From: Rhodocista pekingensis
GTDB lineage: Bacteria > Pseudomonadota > Alphaproteobacteria > Azospirillales > Azospirillaceae
DNA: 64,000 bases
Reading direction: 5' to 3'
Assembly: GCF_042665545.1 (NCBI RefSeq)
Contig: NZ_JBHTCM010000012.1
Location: 1-64,000, forward strand
A program made the translations under genes and the position numbers. Each line of letters opens with the position of its first letter. The first letter of the stretch is position 1. Shown one piece after another: positions 8,027 through 15,506 of the stretch. A model generated the notes under the pieces. The model saw only the letters and a list, made by a program, of their open reading frames with translations, had not been told where the DNA came from and did not search any database.

Positions 8027-8551
8027 ATGCCACGCACCGTTCCCGTTCCGCCTGCCGTCGCCTTTCTCCTCACCCTTCTTCTCGCCGCCCCGGCCACGGT
8101 CGCCCAGTCCGCCGGGGACCGGCCCGCCCCGTCCGGCACCGTCGTGCCCGCGCCCCAGGAGCAGGCGGCGCAGGAGCTGGAGCGCCAGCGCGCCGGCGAC
8201 AATGTGGAGACCCTGACGGGACCTGAAGCGCCGGTCACGACGGCGGACCCGGGTGTCGGCGTGACCGGGGGCGACTGGGCCGCGGAAACGGCGCCCCCTG
8301 CGTCCGCGGATGGCCGGCGTCCTGCCGGAGCGGTGCCGGGCGGGGCGCCCGGCGTGAACATCGCCGACGATCCGGCCGCGGACCCGCCGCTGCCCGACGT
8401 CCCCGAGGCGATCGGGGAGGAGATGCAGGACCAGGGCATCTCCGGCGTCGACGCGCCGCTTCCGGGCTCCGCGGAAACGGGGCAGGCGGCATCCGGGCGT
8501 CCCTCCGCTGGACGGTCGTCCAGCGTATCCGGGGGCCGGGACGGCGGCTGA
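8027..8551 (+). CDS. Exported Pro/Ala/Gly-rich hypothetical protein
   Basis: From ATG at 8027 the product is 174 residues, with a clear Sec signal peptide (residues 1-26, hydrophobic core FLLTLLLAAP, cleavage near VAQS). The remainder is low-complexity and disordered in appearance, rich in Pro, Ala, Gly, Asp and Glu, with no recognised domain. An upstream frame from 7922 exists but encodes Arg/Gly-rich translation unlike a protein, so the ATG before the signal peptide was preferred. A GGAAC-type promoter candidate precedes it, as for the next gene, suggesting co-regulation under stress. Function unknown. Confidence 0.6.
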   Translation: MPRTVPVPPAVAFLLTLLLAAPATVAQSAGDRPAPSGTVVPAPQEQAAQELERQRAGDNVETLTGPEAPVTTADPGVGVTGGDWAAETAPPASADGRRPAGAVPGGAPGVNIADDPAADPPLPDVPEAIGEEMQDQGISGVDAPLPGSAETGQAASGRPSAGRSSSVSGGRDGG

Positions 8552-8580
8552 CCCCGGCGTAAGCCGTACCCCGAAAAAGC

Positions 8581-8605
8581 GGAACTCCCGGGCCGGGCGG
8601 CGGTT
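8581..8605 (+). promoter_or_regulatory. EcfG-like promoter GGAAC-N16-GGTT (second copy)
   Basis: GGAAC at 8581-8585 and GGTT at 8602-8605 have the same 16-base spacing and the same half-sites as the element at 7935, and lie 118 bases before the ATG at 8724. The recurrence in front of two adjacent exported-protein genes is the main support. Confidence 0.42.
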
Positions 8606-8723
8606 GGGGAAGGCGCGGATCGTCCCGGTATGCGGCGCCCCCGGCCGTGCGTTGTCCGGCCCGCGCGTCTCCGGCGATACGCCCGCACCAACGCCGGCCC
8701 ATCAGACTCCAGGAGGACCCCCC

Positions 8724-9863
8724 ATGCGACATCGGCTGTTGTTCGGCACTGCCCTGGCGGCGGTGATCGGCGCTTCATCCCTGGCCCAGGCGCAGCCCGG
8801 CGGTACGGCCCCGGGAGCCGCGCAGCGGCCTGTCGGCGATACGGACCGCGAGGATACCCTGACTCTGCCGCCGGGCGGCCAGCCGCCGGCCGATCTGGCG
8901 AACGTCAGTAACGCGGAACGCTTGCAGCGTGCCTCGCAGCGGCTGCAACAGGCACAGCAGCAGCTCGGCCAGGGCGGCGGCAAGGCCAGCGACGAACAGC
9001 TCGCCCAGGTGCGCTCGGCCTTGACCCAGGTCCGGCAGACGCTGGGTGATCTCAGCCGGCATGCGGACACCGGCCGCGCCATGCAGGCGGTGGAGAAGGC
9101 CGAGCAGGCCCTGGGCCAGGGCGGCGGGCAGCAGGCCGCGCAGCAGATCGCCCAGGTGCAGAGCGAACTCCAGCTCCTGCAACGCGCCGCCGTCGCGGCG
9201 GACCGGCCGGCAGGCGCCCAGGGCGGCGCCCAGAGCGGTCAGGCCGCCACGGGTCAGGCTGCCAACGTGCAGGAATCCGGTCCGCAGCAGACGTCGGGAA
9301 CGCAGGCCGGCGCGCAGTCCGGCAGCCGGCAGACGGCCGGGTCCCAGGCCGGCAGCGGTCAGTCGAGTAGCGCCCAGGTCGGCAGCGGTCAGTCCGCCGG
9401 GTCCCAGTCGGCCGGGTCCCAGTCCGCCAGCGCCCAGGCCGGCAGCGCCGGTCCGTCGGCGGGGCAGGGGCAGCAGTCCGCCGCCCAGGGCCAGCCGCAG
9501 TCCGGCCAGTCCGGACAGTCCGGCGGCAGCGCCGGCTCGGCGCAACCGCAGCAGACACTGGCCCAGGCAGAGGCACTGCTGGGCAAGCGGGTCCAGCTCT
9601 CCGACGGCAGCGAGATCGGCTCTGTCGAGGATCTGGTGATCGACCGCAGCTCCGGCCGCGTCCGCGGGGTCGTCCTGACCCGGGGTACGGAAGGCATGGG
9701 CGGCGCGAACATCCTGGTCCCGTGGGAGCAGGCCAGCATCGACCCGCAGGCCGGTGTCCTGAAGCTGGCGATGAGCGAGCAGGAAGTGATGGCGCTGCCG
9801 ACCTTCACCTACGAGCAGATGGAGGAGTCCATGGTCGGCCTGTTCGGCCAGCAGCAGGACTGA
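8724..9863 (+). CDS. Exported PRC-barrel protein with long Gln/Ser/Gly linker
   Basis: ATG at 8724 follows AGGAGGA and opens a 379-residue protein. Residues 1-22 are a signal peptide (cleavage after AQA). Residues about 60-160 form a Gln/Ala-rich helical region with heptad-like spacing. Residues about 170-278 are a low-complexity Gln-Ser-Ala-Gly linker made of repeated AGSQ/SGQ units, and residues about 285-352 are a PRC-barrel domain (GKRVQLSDGSEIGSVEDLVID). PRC-barrel proteins in alphaproteobacteria are common among general-stress genes, which fits the GGAAC promoter candidate upstream. Predicted location is periplasmic. The precise role is unknown. Confidence 0.8.
   Translation: MRHRLLFGTALAAVIGASSLAQAQPGGTAPGAAQRPVGDTDREDTLTLPPGGQPPADLANVSNAERLQRASQRLQQAQQQLGQGGGKASDEQLAQVRSALTQVRQTLGDLSRHADTGRAMQAVEKAEQALGQGGGQQAAQQIAQVQSELQLLQRAAVAADRPAGAQGGAQSGQAATGQAANVQESGPQQTSGTQAGAQSGSRQTAGSQAGSGQSSSAQVGSGQSAGSQSAGSQSASAQAGSAGPSAGQGQQSAAQGQPQSGQSGQSGGSAGSAQPQQTLAQAEALLGKRVQLSDGSEIGSVEDLVIDRSSGRVRGVVLTRGTEGMGGANILVPWEQASIDPQAGVLKLAMSEQEVMALPTFTYEQMEESMVGLFGQQQD
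9339..9455 (+). repeat. Degenerate repeats encoding AGSQ/SGQ linker
   Basis: Imperfect tandem units such as GGGTCCCAG(G/T)C and GGCAGCGGTCAGTC recur through this part of the PRC-barrel gene. They encode the Ser/Gln/Ala/Gly linker and are likely prone to length change. Confidence 0.6.
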
Positions 9864-9866
9864 TCG

Positions 9867-9884
9867 GGCCGGACTCCGGCCGGC
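9867..9884. repeat. 18-bp direct repeat, copy 1
   Basis: GGCCGGACTCCGGCCGGC occurs here and again identically at 9943-9960, on either side of the terminator hairpin. Its first 15 bases are a perfect inverted repeat around one central base. Confidence 0.7.
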
Positions 9885-9900
9885 AGGGGAACCGGAGGGG

Positions 9901-9930
9901 ACGGGGCGGCGCCACACGGTGCCGCCCCGT
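9901..9930. terminator. Bidirectional terminator hairpin between convergent genes
   Basis: ACGGGGCGGC (9901-9910) pairs perfectly with GCCGCCCCGT (9921-9930), with a 10-base loop that can pair further. It lies between the ends of the plus-strand PRC-barrel gene and the minus-strand COG0523 gene. The T-tract is short on both sides. Confidence 0.65.
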
Positions 9931-9942
9931 TCTGCGTCAGCA

Positions 9943-9960
9943 GGCCGGACTCCGGCCGGC
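9943..9960. repeat. 18-bp direct repeat, copy 2
   Basis: This is identical to 9867-9884 and ends three bases before the stop codon of the COG0523 gene at 9964. It can form its own stem of 7 bp. Confidence 0.7.
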
Positions 9961-9963
9961 GGG

Positions 9964-11130
9964 TCAGGTGGGGGCGGACCCCTGCCCGGTGCAGGCCCGG
10001 AACAGCGTCTCCACCACCTCCCGCGACAGGTCCTTGACGATGAAGACGATGCGGGTGCGGTGGTCGTCGCTCGGCCAGGCGTCGAGCTGCACCGGCGGGT
10101 GGAACAGGTGCTGTACGCCGTGGACGACGATCGGGCGGTCGGACTCCTCCACGTTCAGCAGACCCTTCACGCGAAGGATGTTCTCCCCCTGCAACTGCGC
10201 CAGCGTCTCGAAGAAGCTGACCAGCGCCTCCCAGGACAGCCGGCCCTCGGCCGTCAGGCAGAAGGAGCGGATCGCATCGCCGTGCCGGTTGGGGTCGTGC
10301 CCATGGTCGTGCCCGTGTTCATGATCGTGGTCATGGTCGCAGTGGCCGTGCGCGTGGTCGCAATGGCTGTGGTCGTGACCGTCGTCATGGTCATGGCCGT
10401 GGTCATGTCCGTGATGATCGTGCCCGTGGGTCTCGTAGGCCTCCGCCTTCAGCCAGCGCTGCACATCCAGCGACTTGGTGGCGGGGTTGTAGAGCCCGGC
10501 ATCGAACAGCAGCACCGCCAGCGCGCCGCCGGTCTGAGCATCCACCACGGCGGCGGCCGGGTTGATCGCCTTCAGCCGCGCCTTCAGCCGGGCCACCTTC
10601 TCCGGTGCCGCAAGGTCGGTCTTGGTCAGCACCAGCCGGTCGGCGACGGCGGCCTGCTTCAGGCTTTCCTCGTGCGCGTCGAGCTGGCCCATGCCGTGGA
10701 CCGCGTCCACCGTCGTCACCACCCCGTCCAGCCGGAAGCGGGAGGCGATCAGCGGGTCCGTCATCAGCGTGTGCAGGATCGGGGCGGGGTCGGCCAGCCC
10801 CGTCGTCTCGATCACCACGCGGTCGAACTCGGTGATCTCGCCGCGCAGCCGCCGCATGTAGAGGTCACGCAGCGTGTCGGCCAGATCGCTGCGGATGGTG
10901 CAGCAGATACAGCCCGAATCCATCAGCACCGTGTTCTCGTCGGCCTTGGCGACCAGCAGATGGTCGAGGCCGACCTCGCCGAACTCGTTGATGATGACGG
11001 CGGTGCGCGCCATGGCGGGGTCGCGGATCAGCCGCGACAGGAGCGTGGTCTTGCCGCTGCCCAGGAACCCGGTCAGGACGGAGACGGGCAGGCGCGGCGG
11101 CGGGGACGGGGGCTGCTGCTGGTCGGTCAC
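9964..11130 (-). CDS. COG0523 (CobW-like) GTPase, putative zinc chaperone
   Basis: G3E-family P-loop GTPase, 388 residues from GTG at 11130; upstream frame runs into zur and is not homologous. Walker A is GFLGSGKTT (21-29), the metal-binding CxCC signature is GCICC (73-77), and the guanine motif TKTD is at 169-172. A His/Asp loop at 235-283 holds 22 histidines. The C-terminal CobW_C domain follows (288-380). The gene lies immediately downstream of zur with 59 bases between them, so a Zur-regulated zinc metallochaperone that supplies zinc to a client protein under scarcity is the best inference. Cobalamin-type CobW is less likely because no cobalamin genes are near. Confidence 0.9.
   Translation of the reverse strand: MTDQQQPPSPPPRLPVSVLTGFLGSGKTTLLSRLIRDPAMARTAVIINEFGEVGLDHLLVAKADENTVLMDSGCICCTIRSDLADTLRDLYMRRLRGEITEFDRVVIETTGLADPAPILHTLMTDPLIASRFRLDGVVTTVDAVHGMGQLDAHEESLKQAAVADRLVLTKTDLAAPEKVARLKARLKAINPAAAVVDAQTGGALAVLLFDAGLYNPATKSLDVQRWLKAEAYETHGHDHHGHDHGHDHDDGHDHSHCDHAHGHCDHDHDHEHGHDHGHDPNRHGDAIRSFCLTAEGRLSWEALVSFFETLAQLQGENILRVKGLLNVEESDRPIVVHGVQHLFHPPVQLDAWPSDDHRTRIVFIVKDLSREVVETLFRACTGQGSAPT
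10282..10428 (-). repeat. His/Asp codon repeat tract in the COG0523 gene
   Basis: This tract of CAT/CAC and GAC/GGC codons encodes residues 235-283 of the GTPase, a metal-binding loop with 22 His. It gives a visibly periodic DNA sequence. Confidence 0.8.
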
Positions 11131-11189
11131 GGTGATGCAATCCCGGAGCTTGCGGTGTCGCGTGCGATGGTAACGGGGAACAGAGGCGG

Positions 11190-11729
11190 TCAGGCCCCCC
11201 GGCAGGCGGGGCAGGTGCCGATCACCTCCACGGTCTGGCGGACCGCGGTGAAGCCGCGCGCCCTGGCCCCTTCGGCCACGGCGCGGGCGATCTCGGGGTC
11301 GTTCAGCTCGGCGGCGTTGCCGCAGCACTGGCAGACCAGGAACTGGCCGGCATGGGTCTGGCCGGGCTCGGTGCAGCCGATATAGGCGTTCAGGCTCTCG
11401 ATCCGGTGGACAAGGCCCTGCTCCACCAGGAAGTCCAGCGCCCGGTACACCGTCAGCGGCGCCACCGTGCGCCCGTCCTGCTGCGCCAGGTCGTCCAGCA
11501 CGGCATAGGCGCCGCGCGGCCGATGGCTGGACCAGACCAGCCGCAGCACCCGCTCACGCAACTGGGTCAGCCGCGCGCCGCGCCCGGCGCACAGGGTCCG
11601 GGCACGCTCCATGGCCTCCTCGATGCAGGCGCCATGGTCGTGCGCCGAATGGCTGCGCAGCGGCGCGCGGGGCGTGGGGGTGGAGCCGGGGGCTGTCGCG
11701 GGCGGGGGCATGGTGCCGGCCTGGGTCAT
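11190..11729 (-). CDS. zur: Zinc uptake regulator (Fur family)
   Basis: The 179-residue Fur-family repressor has a His-containing N-terminal extension (residues 1-40) and a winged-helix DNA-binding domain (50-110) with the recognition region LTVYRALDFL. The C-terminal dimerisation domain has the structural zinc cysteines in CQCC (about 125-128) and CPAC (about 173-176). The Zur rather than Fur assignment rests on the VYRALDFLxEQGLVHRIES pattern and on the adjoining COG0523 chaperone gene. In the cell it would bind Zn2+ and shut off zinc-acquisition genes. ATG at 11729 is used; ATG at 11711 is an alternative. It is divergent from the DUF6134-like gene. Confidence 0.88.
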   Translation of the reverse strand: MTQAGTMPPPATAPGSTPTPRAPLRSHSAHDHGACIEEAMERARTLCAGRGARLTQLRERVLRLVWSSHRPRGAYAVLDDLAQQDGRTVAPLTVYRALDFLVEQGLVHRIESLNAYIGCTEPGQTHAGQFLVCQCCGNAAELNDPEIARAVAEGARARGFTAVRQTVEVIGTCPACRGA

Positions 11730-11756
11730 GATGGACGCGGTTGGTCGATCCGATGC

Positions 11757-11771
11757 TGTTACCTTATTACA
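11757..11771. promoter_or_regulatory. Candidate Zur operator in the zur upstream region
   Basis: TGTTACCTTATTACA lies 28 bases upstream of zur, in the only AT-rich patch of the intergenic region. It has outer half-sites TGTTA and TTACA resembling Zur boxes, but the inner symmetry is imperfect. Confidence 0.35.
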
Positions 11772-11871
11772 TTCCGGGACGTCTGTCGCGCCCGACCAGG
11801 GGGAGCGGCATTGCGGAACAAGGGATGAGCCCTACCTCTCTGCGCGGGTGCGGAAGAGACGGAGGCGGCGC

Positions 11872-12660
11872 ATGCCGGCGCGGATCGGGGCGGGTCTTCT
11901 GGTAGCGCTGCTGCTGGCGGCGGGGATGACGGCAGCCACGGCGGCGACGGTGCCGGCGGCGGGCCGGCTGGCTTTCAGCGTCTTCCGCAACGGCGACAGC
12001 ACGATGGGCTGGCACCGGCTGGACTTCCGCCGAGACGGCGACCGGCTGGTGGTGGAGAAGGAGATCCGCTTCGAGGTGAAGGTCGCCTTCTTCACCGCCT
12101 ACCGCTACGTCCACACGAACCGCGAGGTCTGGCAGGGCGACCGCCTCGTCTCGCTGGAGACCGGCACGGACGATGACGGCAAGCGGCACTGGGTACGCGG
12201 CCGGGCCACGCCCGAGGGTTTCGCCGTGGAAAGCTCCCGCGGGGCGCTGCTGGCGCCGGCCGACGTGGTGCCGACCAGCTACTGGAATATCCGCACCGTC
12301 GGCACCACGCGCCTGCTGGACACGCAGCGCGGCGTGCTGATGGATGTGCGGGTGGAACCGCTGGGTGCCGAGCCCGTGGCGGCGGCCGGTGGCGTGGTGG
12401 AGGCGCGGCACTTCCGCGTTCACTTCCTCAGCAACCAGCCGGGCGCGACGGACTTCGTGGACATCTGGTACGACGACGCCGACGCCTGGGTGAAGCTGGC
12501 CTTCCGCGCCAAGGGGCAGGACATCGTCTACCGGCTGGACACGCCCGGCGGCCTTTCCCAGCCGACCCCCGCCTCGCCAGCAGGCACGCGGCAGGCCGAC
12601 ACGTCCCAGGCCACCACACCGCAGGCCGTCACACCCCAGGCCGTGGCCCCGTCCCTCTGA
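11872..12660 (+). CDS. Exported DUF6134-like protein of the photolyase cluster
   Basis: From ATG at 11872, preceded by GGAGGCGG, the product is 262 residues with a signal peptide (1-26). The mature part (30-225) is a beta-rich domain with FxxxYRYxHxNxExW-like and VPTSYWN motifs, matching the family of periplasmic proteins now called DUF6134, which often sit beside photolyase genes. A Thr/Gln/Pro/Ala tail (235-262) is low-complexity. It ends one base before the photolyase ATG, so the two are co-transcribed. The role is unknown, probably in the envelope response to light or oxidants. Confidence 0.75.
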   Translation: MPARIGAGLLVALLLAAGMTAATAATVPAAGRLAFSVFRNGDSTMGWHRLDFRRDGDRLVVEKEIRFEVKVAFFTAYRYVHTNREVWQGDRLVSLETGTDDDGKRHWVRGRATPEGFAVESSRGALLAPADVVPTSYWNIRTVGTTRLLDTQRGVLMDVRVEPLGAEPVAAAGGVVEARHFRVHFLSNQPGATDFVDIWYDDADAWVKLAFRAKGQDIVYRLDTPGGLSQPTPASPAGTRQADTSQATTPQAVTPQAVAPSL

Positions 12661-12661
12661 C

Positions 12662-14245
12662 ATGCCCGGCACCCTCCGCTTCGTTCTCGGCGACCAGCTT
12701 GGCCGGGGCATCTCCTCCCTGCGCGGGCTGGACCCCGATGCCGACACCGTGCTGCTGGCCGAGGTGGCGGCGGAAACGGAGTACGTCCCCCACCATCCGA
12801 AGAAGATCGCCCTGATCCTGGCGGCCATGCGCCATTTCTCCGCGGGACTGCGGGCCGAGGGCGTGCGGGTGGACCATGTCCGGCTGGACGATCCGGGGAA
12901 CAGCGGCAGCTTCCGCGGCGAGCTGCTGCGCGCGGTGGAGCGGCACCGGCCTGACCGGATCGTCGTGACCTTCCCCGGCGAGTGGCGCGTCTGGACGGAC
13001 ATGAAGGGCTGGGAGGCCGCGGCAGGCGTGCCGGTGGAGATCCGCGACGACGACCGCTTCTTCTGCCCGCCGCGCCGCTTCCGCGCCTGGGCGGCGGGCC
13101 GCCGGCAGTTCCGCATGGAGTTCTTCTACCGCGAGATGCGGCGGGAGACGGGCCTGCTGCTGACGCCCGACGGGGAGCCGGAGGGCGGCGCCTGGAACTA
13201 CGACGCCGAGAACCGCCGACCCTTGCCGCGGGGGCTGGAGCCGCCGCCCCGCTTCAGCGAGCCGCCCGACGCCCTGACGGCGGAGGTGCTGGCCCTGGTG
13301 CGGGCGCGCTTCCCGGACAGGTTCGGGGAGCTGGAGCCGTTCCGCTTCGCCGTCACGGCCGCCGGGGCGGAGGCCGCCTTCGAGCATTTCGTGCGTCACG
13401 CCCTCAGGCACTTCGGCGACTACCAGGACGCCATGGCGGCGGGGCAGGACACGCTGTTCCACGCCGTCATCTCCCCCTACCTGAACATCGGGCTGCTGGA
13501 CCCCCGCACCGTCTGCCGCCGGGTGGAGGCGGAATACCGCGCCGGCCGGGTACCGCTGAACGCGGCGGAGGGGTTCATCCGCCAGATCCTGGGCTGGCGC
13601 GAATATGTCCGCGGCCTCTACTGGCTGCGCATGCCGGCCTATGCGGAGACGAACGCCCTGGGGGCCACGCGCGACCTGCCCGGCTTCTTCTGGACGGGGG
13701 AGACGCCGATGACCTGCCTGCGCCAGGTGATCGACCAGACCCGGCGCGAGGCCTATGCCCACCACATCCAACGCCTGATGGTGACCGGCAATTTCGCGCT
13801 GCTGGCGGGGCTCGCCCCGCGGCAGGTGGAGGACTGGTATCTGGCCGTCTACGCCGATGCCTTCGAATGGGTGGAACTGCCCAATGTCCATGGCATGGTG
13901 CTGCATGCCGACGGTGGCGTCATGGCGTCCAAGCCCTATGCCGCCAGCGGGAAATACATCGACCGCATGTCCGACTACTGCGGGCGTTGCCGCTTCGACG
14001 TGCGCCGGACGACGGGTCCCGATGCCTGCCCGTTAAATTTCCTTTACTGGAGCTTTCTGATGGACCAGCGGGAACGGTTGCAGGGCAACCCCCGCATGGC
14101 CATGATCTACCGGACGCTGGACCGCATGGCCCCGGCCACGCAGGACGCGGTCCGGGCCGATGCCGCCCGCTTCCTGGCCGGGCTCGGGACCGCCGACCCT
14201 CCGGCGCCGTCCGCGCAGCCCTCCCTTCTGGAGAAAGACGCATGA
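12662..14245 (+). CDS. phrB: Fe-S bacterial cryptochrome/photolyase (PhrB-like)
   Basis: The 527-residue flavoprotein belongs to the FeS-BCP group, whose Agrobacterium member PhrB repairs (6-4) photoproducts with FAD and a lumazine antenna. All four [4Fe-4S] cysteines are in place: Cys352, Cys440, Cys443 (YCGRC) and Cys456, each offset by two from PhrB 350, 438, 441 and 454. The N-terminal antenna domain (1-130) begins FVLGDQL, and the FAD domain includes HHIQRLMVTGNF. It follows the DUF6134-like gene by one base and overlaps the SDR gene by ATGA. DNA repair is likely, but a photoreceptor role is possible. Confidence 0.92.
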   Translation: MPGTLRFVLGDQLGRGISSLRGLDPDADTVLLAEVAAETEYVPHHPKKIALILAAMRHFSAGLRAEGVRVDHVRLDDPGNSGSFRGELLRAVERHRPDRIVVTFPGEWRVWTDMKGWEAAAGVPVEIRDDDRFFCPPRRFRAWAAGRRQFRMEFFYREMRRETGLLLTPDGEPEGGAWNYDAENRRPLPRGLEPPPRFSEPPDALTAEVLALVRARFPDRFGELEPFRFAVTAAGAEAAFEHFVRHALRHFGDYQDAMAAGQDTLFHAVISPYLNIGLLDPRTVCRRVEAEYRAGRVPLNAAEGFIRQILGWREYVRGLYWLRMPAYAETNALGATRDLPGFFWTGETPMTCLRQVIDQTRREAYAHHIQRLMVTGNFALLAGLAPRQVEDWYLAVYADAFEWVELPNVHGMVLHADGGVMASKPYAASGKYIDRMSDYCGRCRFDVRRTTGPDACPLNFLYWSFLMDQRERLQGNPRMAMIYRTLDRMAPATQDAVRADAARFLAGLGTADPPAPSAQPSLLEKDA

Positions 14246-15027
14246 GCAGCCCCTACACCCCCCGGCCGGGCGACGGGGTCGCCTGGGTCACCGGGGCCTC
14301 CAGCGGTATCGGCGAGCATGTCGCGCTGCGGCTCGCCCGCGAGGGCTGGACCGTCGTCATCAGTGCCCGGCGGGCCGAGGTGCTGGCCGCCATCGCGGAA
14401 CGGGCGCCGAAGCCCGGCCGCATCGTGCCGCTGGCCCTGGACGTGACCGACCGCGACGCGGTCGGCCGCGCCGTGGCGGAGATCCGGGAGCGGCACGGGG
14501 AGATCGCCCTGGCCGTGCTGAACGCCGGGACCTATCAGCCCGATGCCGCCGACAGCCTGGACGCGGCGTCGTTCCGCGCCACGCATGAGCTGAACGTGAT
14601 GGGCACCGTCCACTGCCTGGAGGCGGTTCTGCCGGCGATGATCGCGCGCCGCCGCGGGCATCTGGTGATCGTTTCCAGCGTGGCCGGCTACCGCGGCCTG
14701 CCGCGGGCGCTGGCCTACGGGTCCAGCAAGGCGGCGTTGATCAATCTGGCCGAGTCGCTGAAGATGGATATCGAGCGATTCGGCCTCAAGACCCAGCTCG
14801 TCAATCCCGGCTTCATCAGGACTCCCTTGACGGACAGGAACGACTTCCCCATGCCCTTCCTGATGCCTGTCGAGGACGCGGCGGAACGGATGGTGGCGGA
14901 GATGAAGAGCGACAGGTTCGAGATCACCTTCCCGCGCCGCTTCACCTTCCTGCTGCAACGGCTGCGCTGCCTGCCGTACCCGGCCTATTTCGCGCTCGCC
15001 CGCCGGGCGATGCCGAAGGGAGGCTGA
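14242..15027 (+). CDS. Short-chain dehydrogenase/reductase
   Basis: The 261-residue classical SDR has the nucleotide-binding TGASSGIG (17-24), NNAG-equivalent LNAG (93-96), the catalytic Ser145/146 region and the Y159-x3-K163 pair. The ATG overlaps the photolyase stop as ATGA. The same neighbour set (photolyase, SDR, NTF2-like) recurs in light- or singlet-oxygen-induced operons of other proteobacteria, so a role in that stress response is plausible. The substrate is not known. The C-terminus is Arg-rich and hydrophobic, suggesting membrane association. Confidence 0.88.
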   Translation: MSSPYTPRPGDGVAWVTGASSGIGEHVALRLAREGWTVVISARRAEVLAAIAERAPKPGRIVPLALDVTDRDAVGRAVAEIRERHGEIALAVLNAGTYQPDAADSLDAASFRATHELNVMGTVHCLEAVLPAMIARRRGHLVIVSSVAGYRGLPRALAYGSSKAALINLAESLKMDIERFGLKTQLVNPGFIRTPLTDRNDFPMPFLMPVEDAAERMVAEMKSDRFEITFPRRFTFLLQRLRCLPYPAYFALARRAMPKGG

Positions 15028-15031
15028 GCGC

Positions 15032-15469
15032 ATGGCCGAGCCTGTGCCGGTGCAAGCGGCGCTCGACGCCTATGTCCGCTACTTCGAGGAGCTGACCCCC
15101 GATACGCTGGACCGGCTGGACCGGCTGTCCGTGCCGGACATCCATTTCAAGGACCCGTTCAACGAGTTCCGCAGCCGCGACCGGCTGAAGCTGGTGTTCG
15201 GCCGCATGTTCCAGCGGGTGGACACTCCGCGCTTCATCGTGCGCGACCATGCCATCAGCGGCCAGACGGCGTTCCTGCGCTGGACCCTGACCTTCCGCAG
15301 CCGCGGCCCGCGGCCCTGGAGCATCGAGGGCATGTCGGAGGTGCGCTTCGACCATGCCGGCCGGGCCGTCAGCCACATCGACCACTGGGACGCGGCCGAA
15401 CAGCTCTATGAGCGCCTGCCGGTGCTGGGCACCGTGCTGCGGTTGATCAAGGCACGGCTGGCGGATTGA
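15032..15469 (+). CDS. NTF2-like (SnoaL-type) protein
   Basis: The 145-residue protein has a cone-shaped NTF2 fold pattern: N-terminal helix (residues 8-20 with YVRYFEEL), DIHFKDPFNEF in the first strands, and the sheet ending IDHWDAAEQLYE. It starts four bases after the SDR gene. The family includes small-molecule isomerases and binding proteins. In photolyase operons this protein appears regularly but has no settled function. Cytosolic. Confidence 0.82.
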   Translation: MAEPVPVQAALDAYVRYFEELTPDTLDRLDRLSVPDIHFKDPFNEFRSRDRLKLVFGRMFQRVDTPRFIVRDHAISGQTAFLRWTLTFRSRGPRPWSIEGMSEVRFDHAGRAVSHIDHWDAAEQLYERLPVLGTVLRLIKARLAD

Positions 15470-15506
15470 GGTTGCGCGCACTGCCGCGCCGTCCTACATC
15501 GCCGCC

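Noticed and set aside
10282..10428. CRISPR-like regular repeat
   Set aside because: The periodicity comes from His/Asp codons in the GTPase metal loop, not from repeats with unique spacers.
11746..11771. RpoE/ChrR-type promoter CGATCC-N16-TACATT for the photolyase set
   Set aside because: Half-sites match loosely and overlap the Zur-like site. It is kept as a possibility to test only, not as a feature.
12982..14241. N-terminal extension of the SDR frame
   Set aside because: It lies inside the photolyase gene in another frame, and SDR homology begins at 14242.
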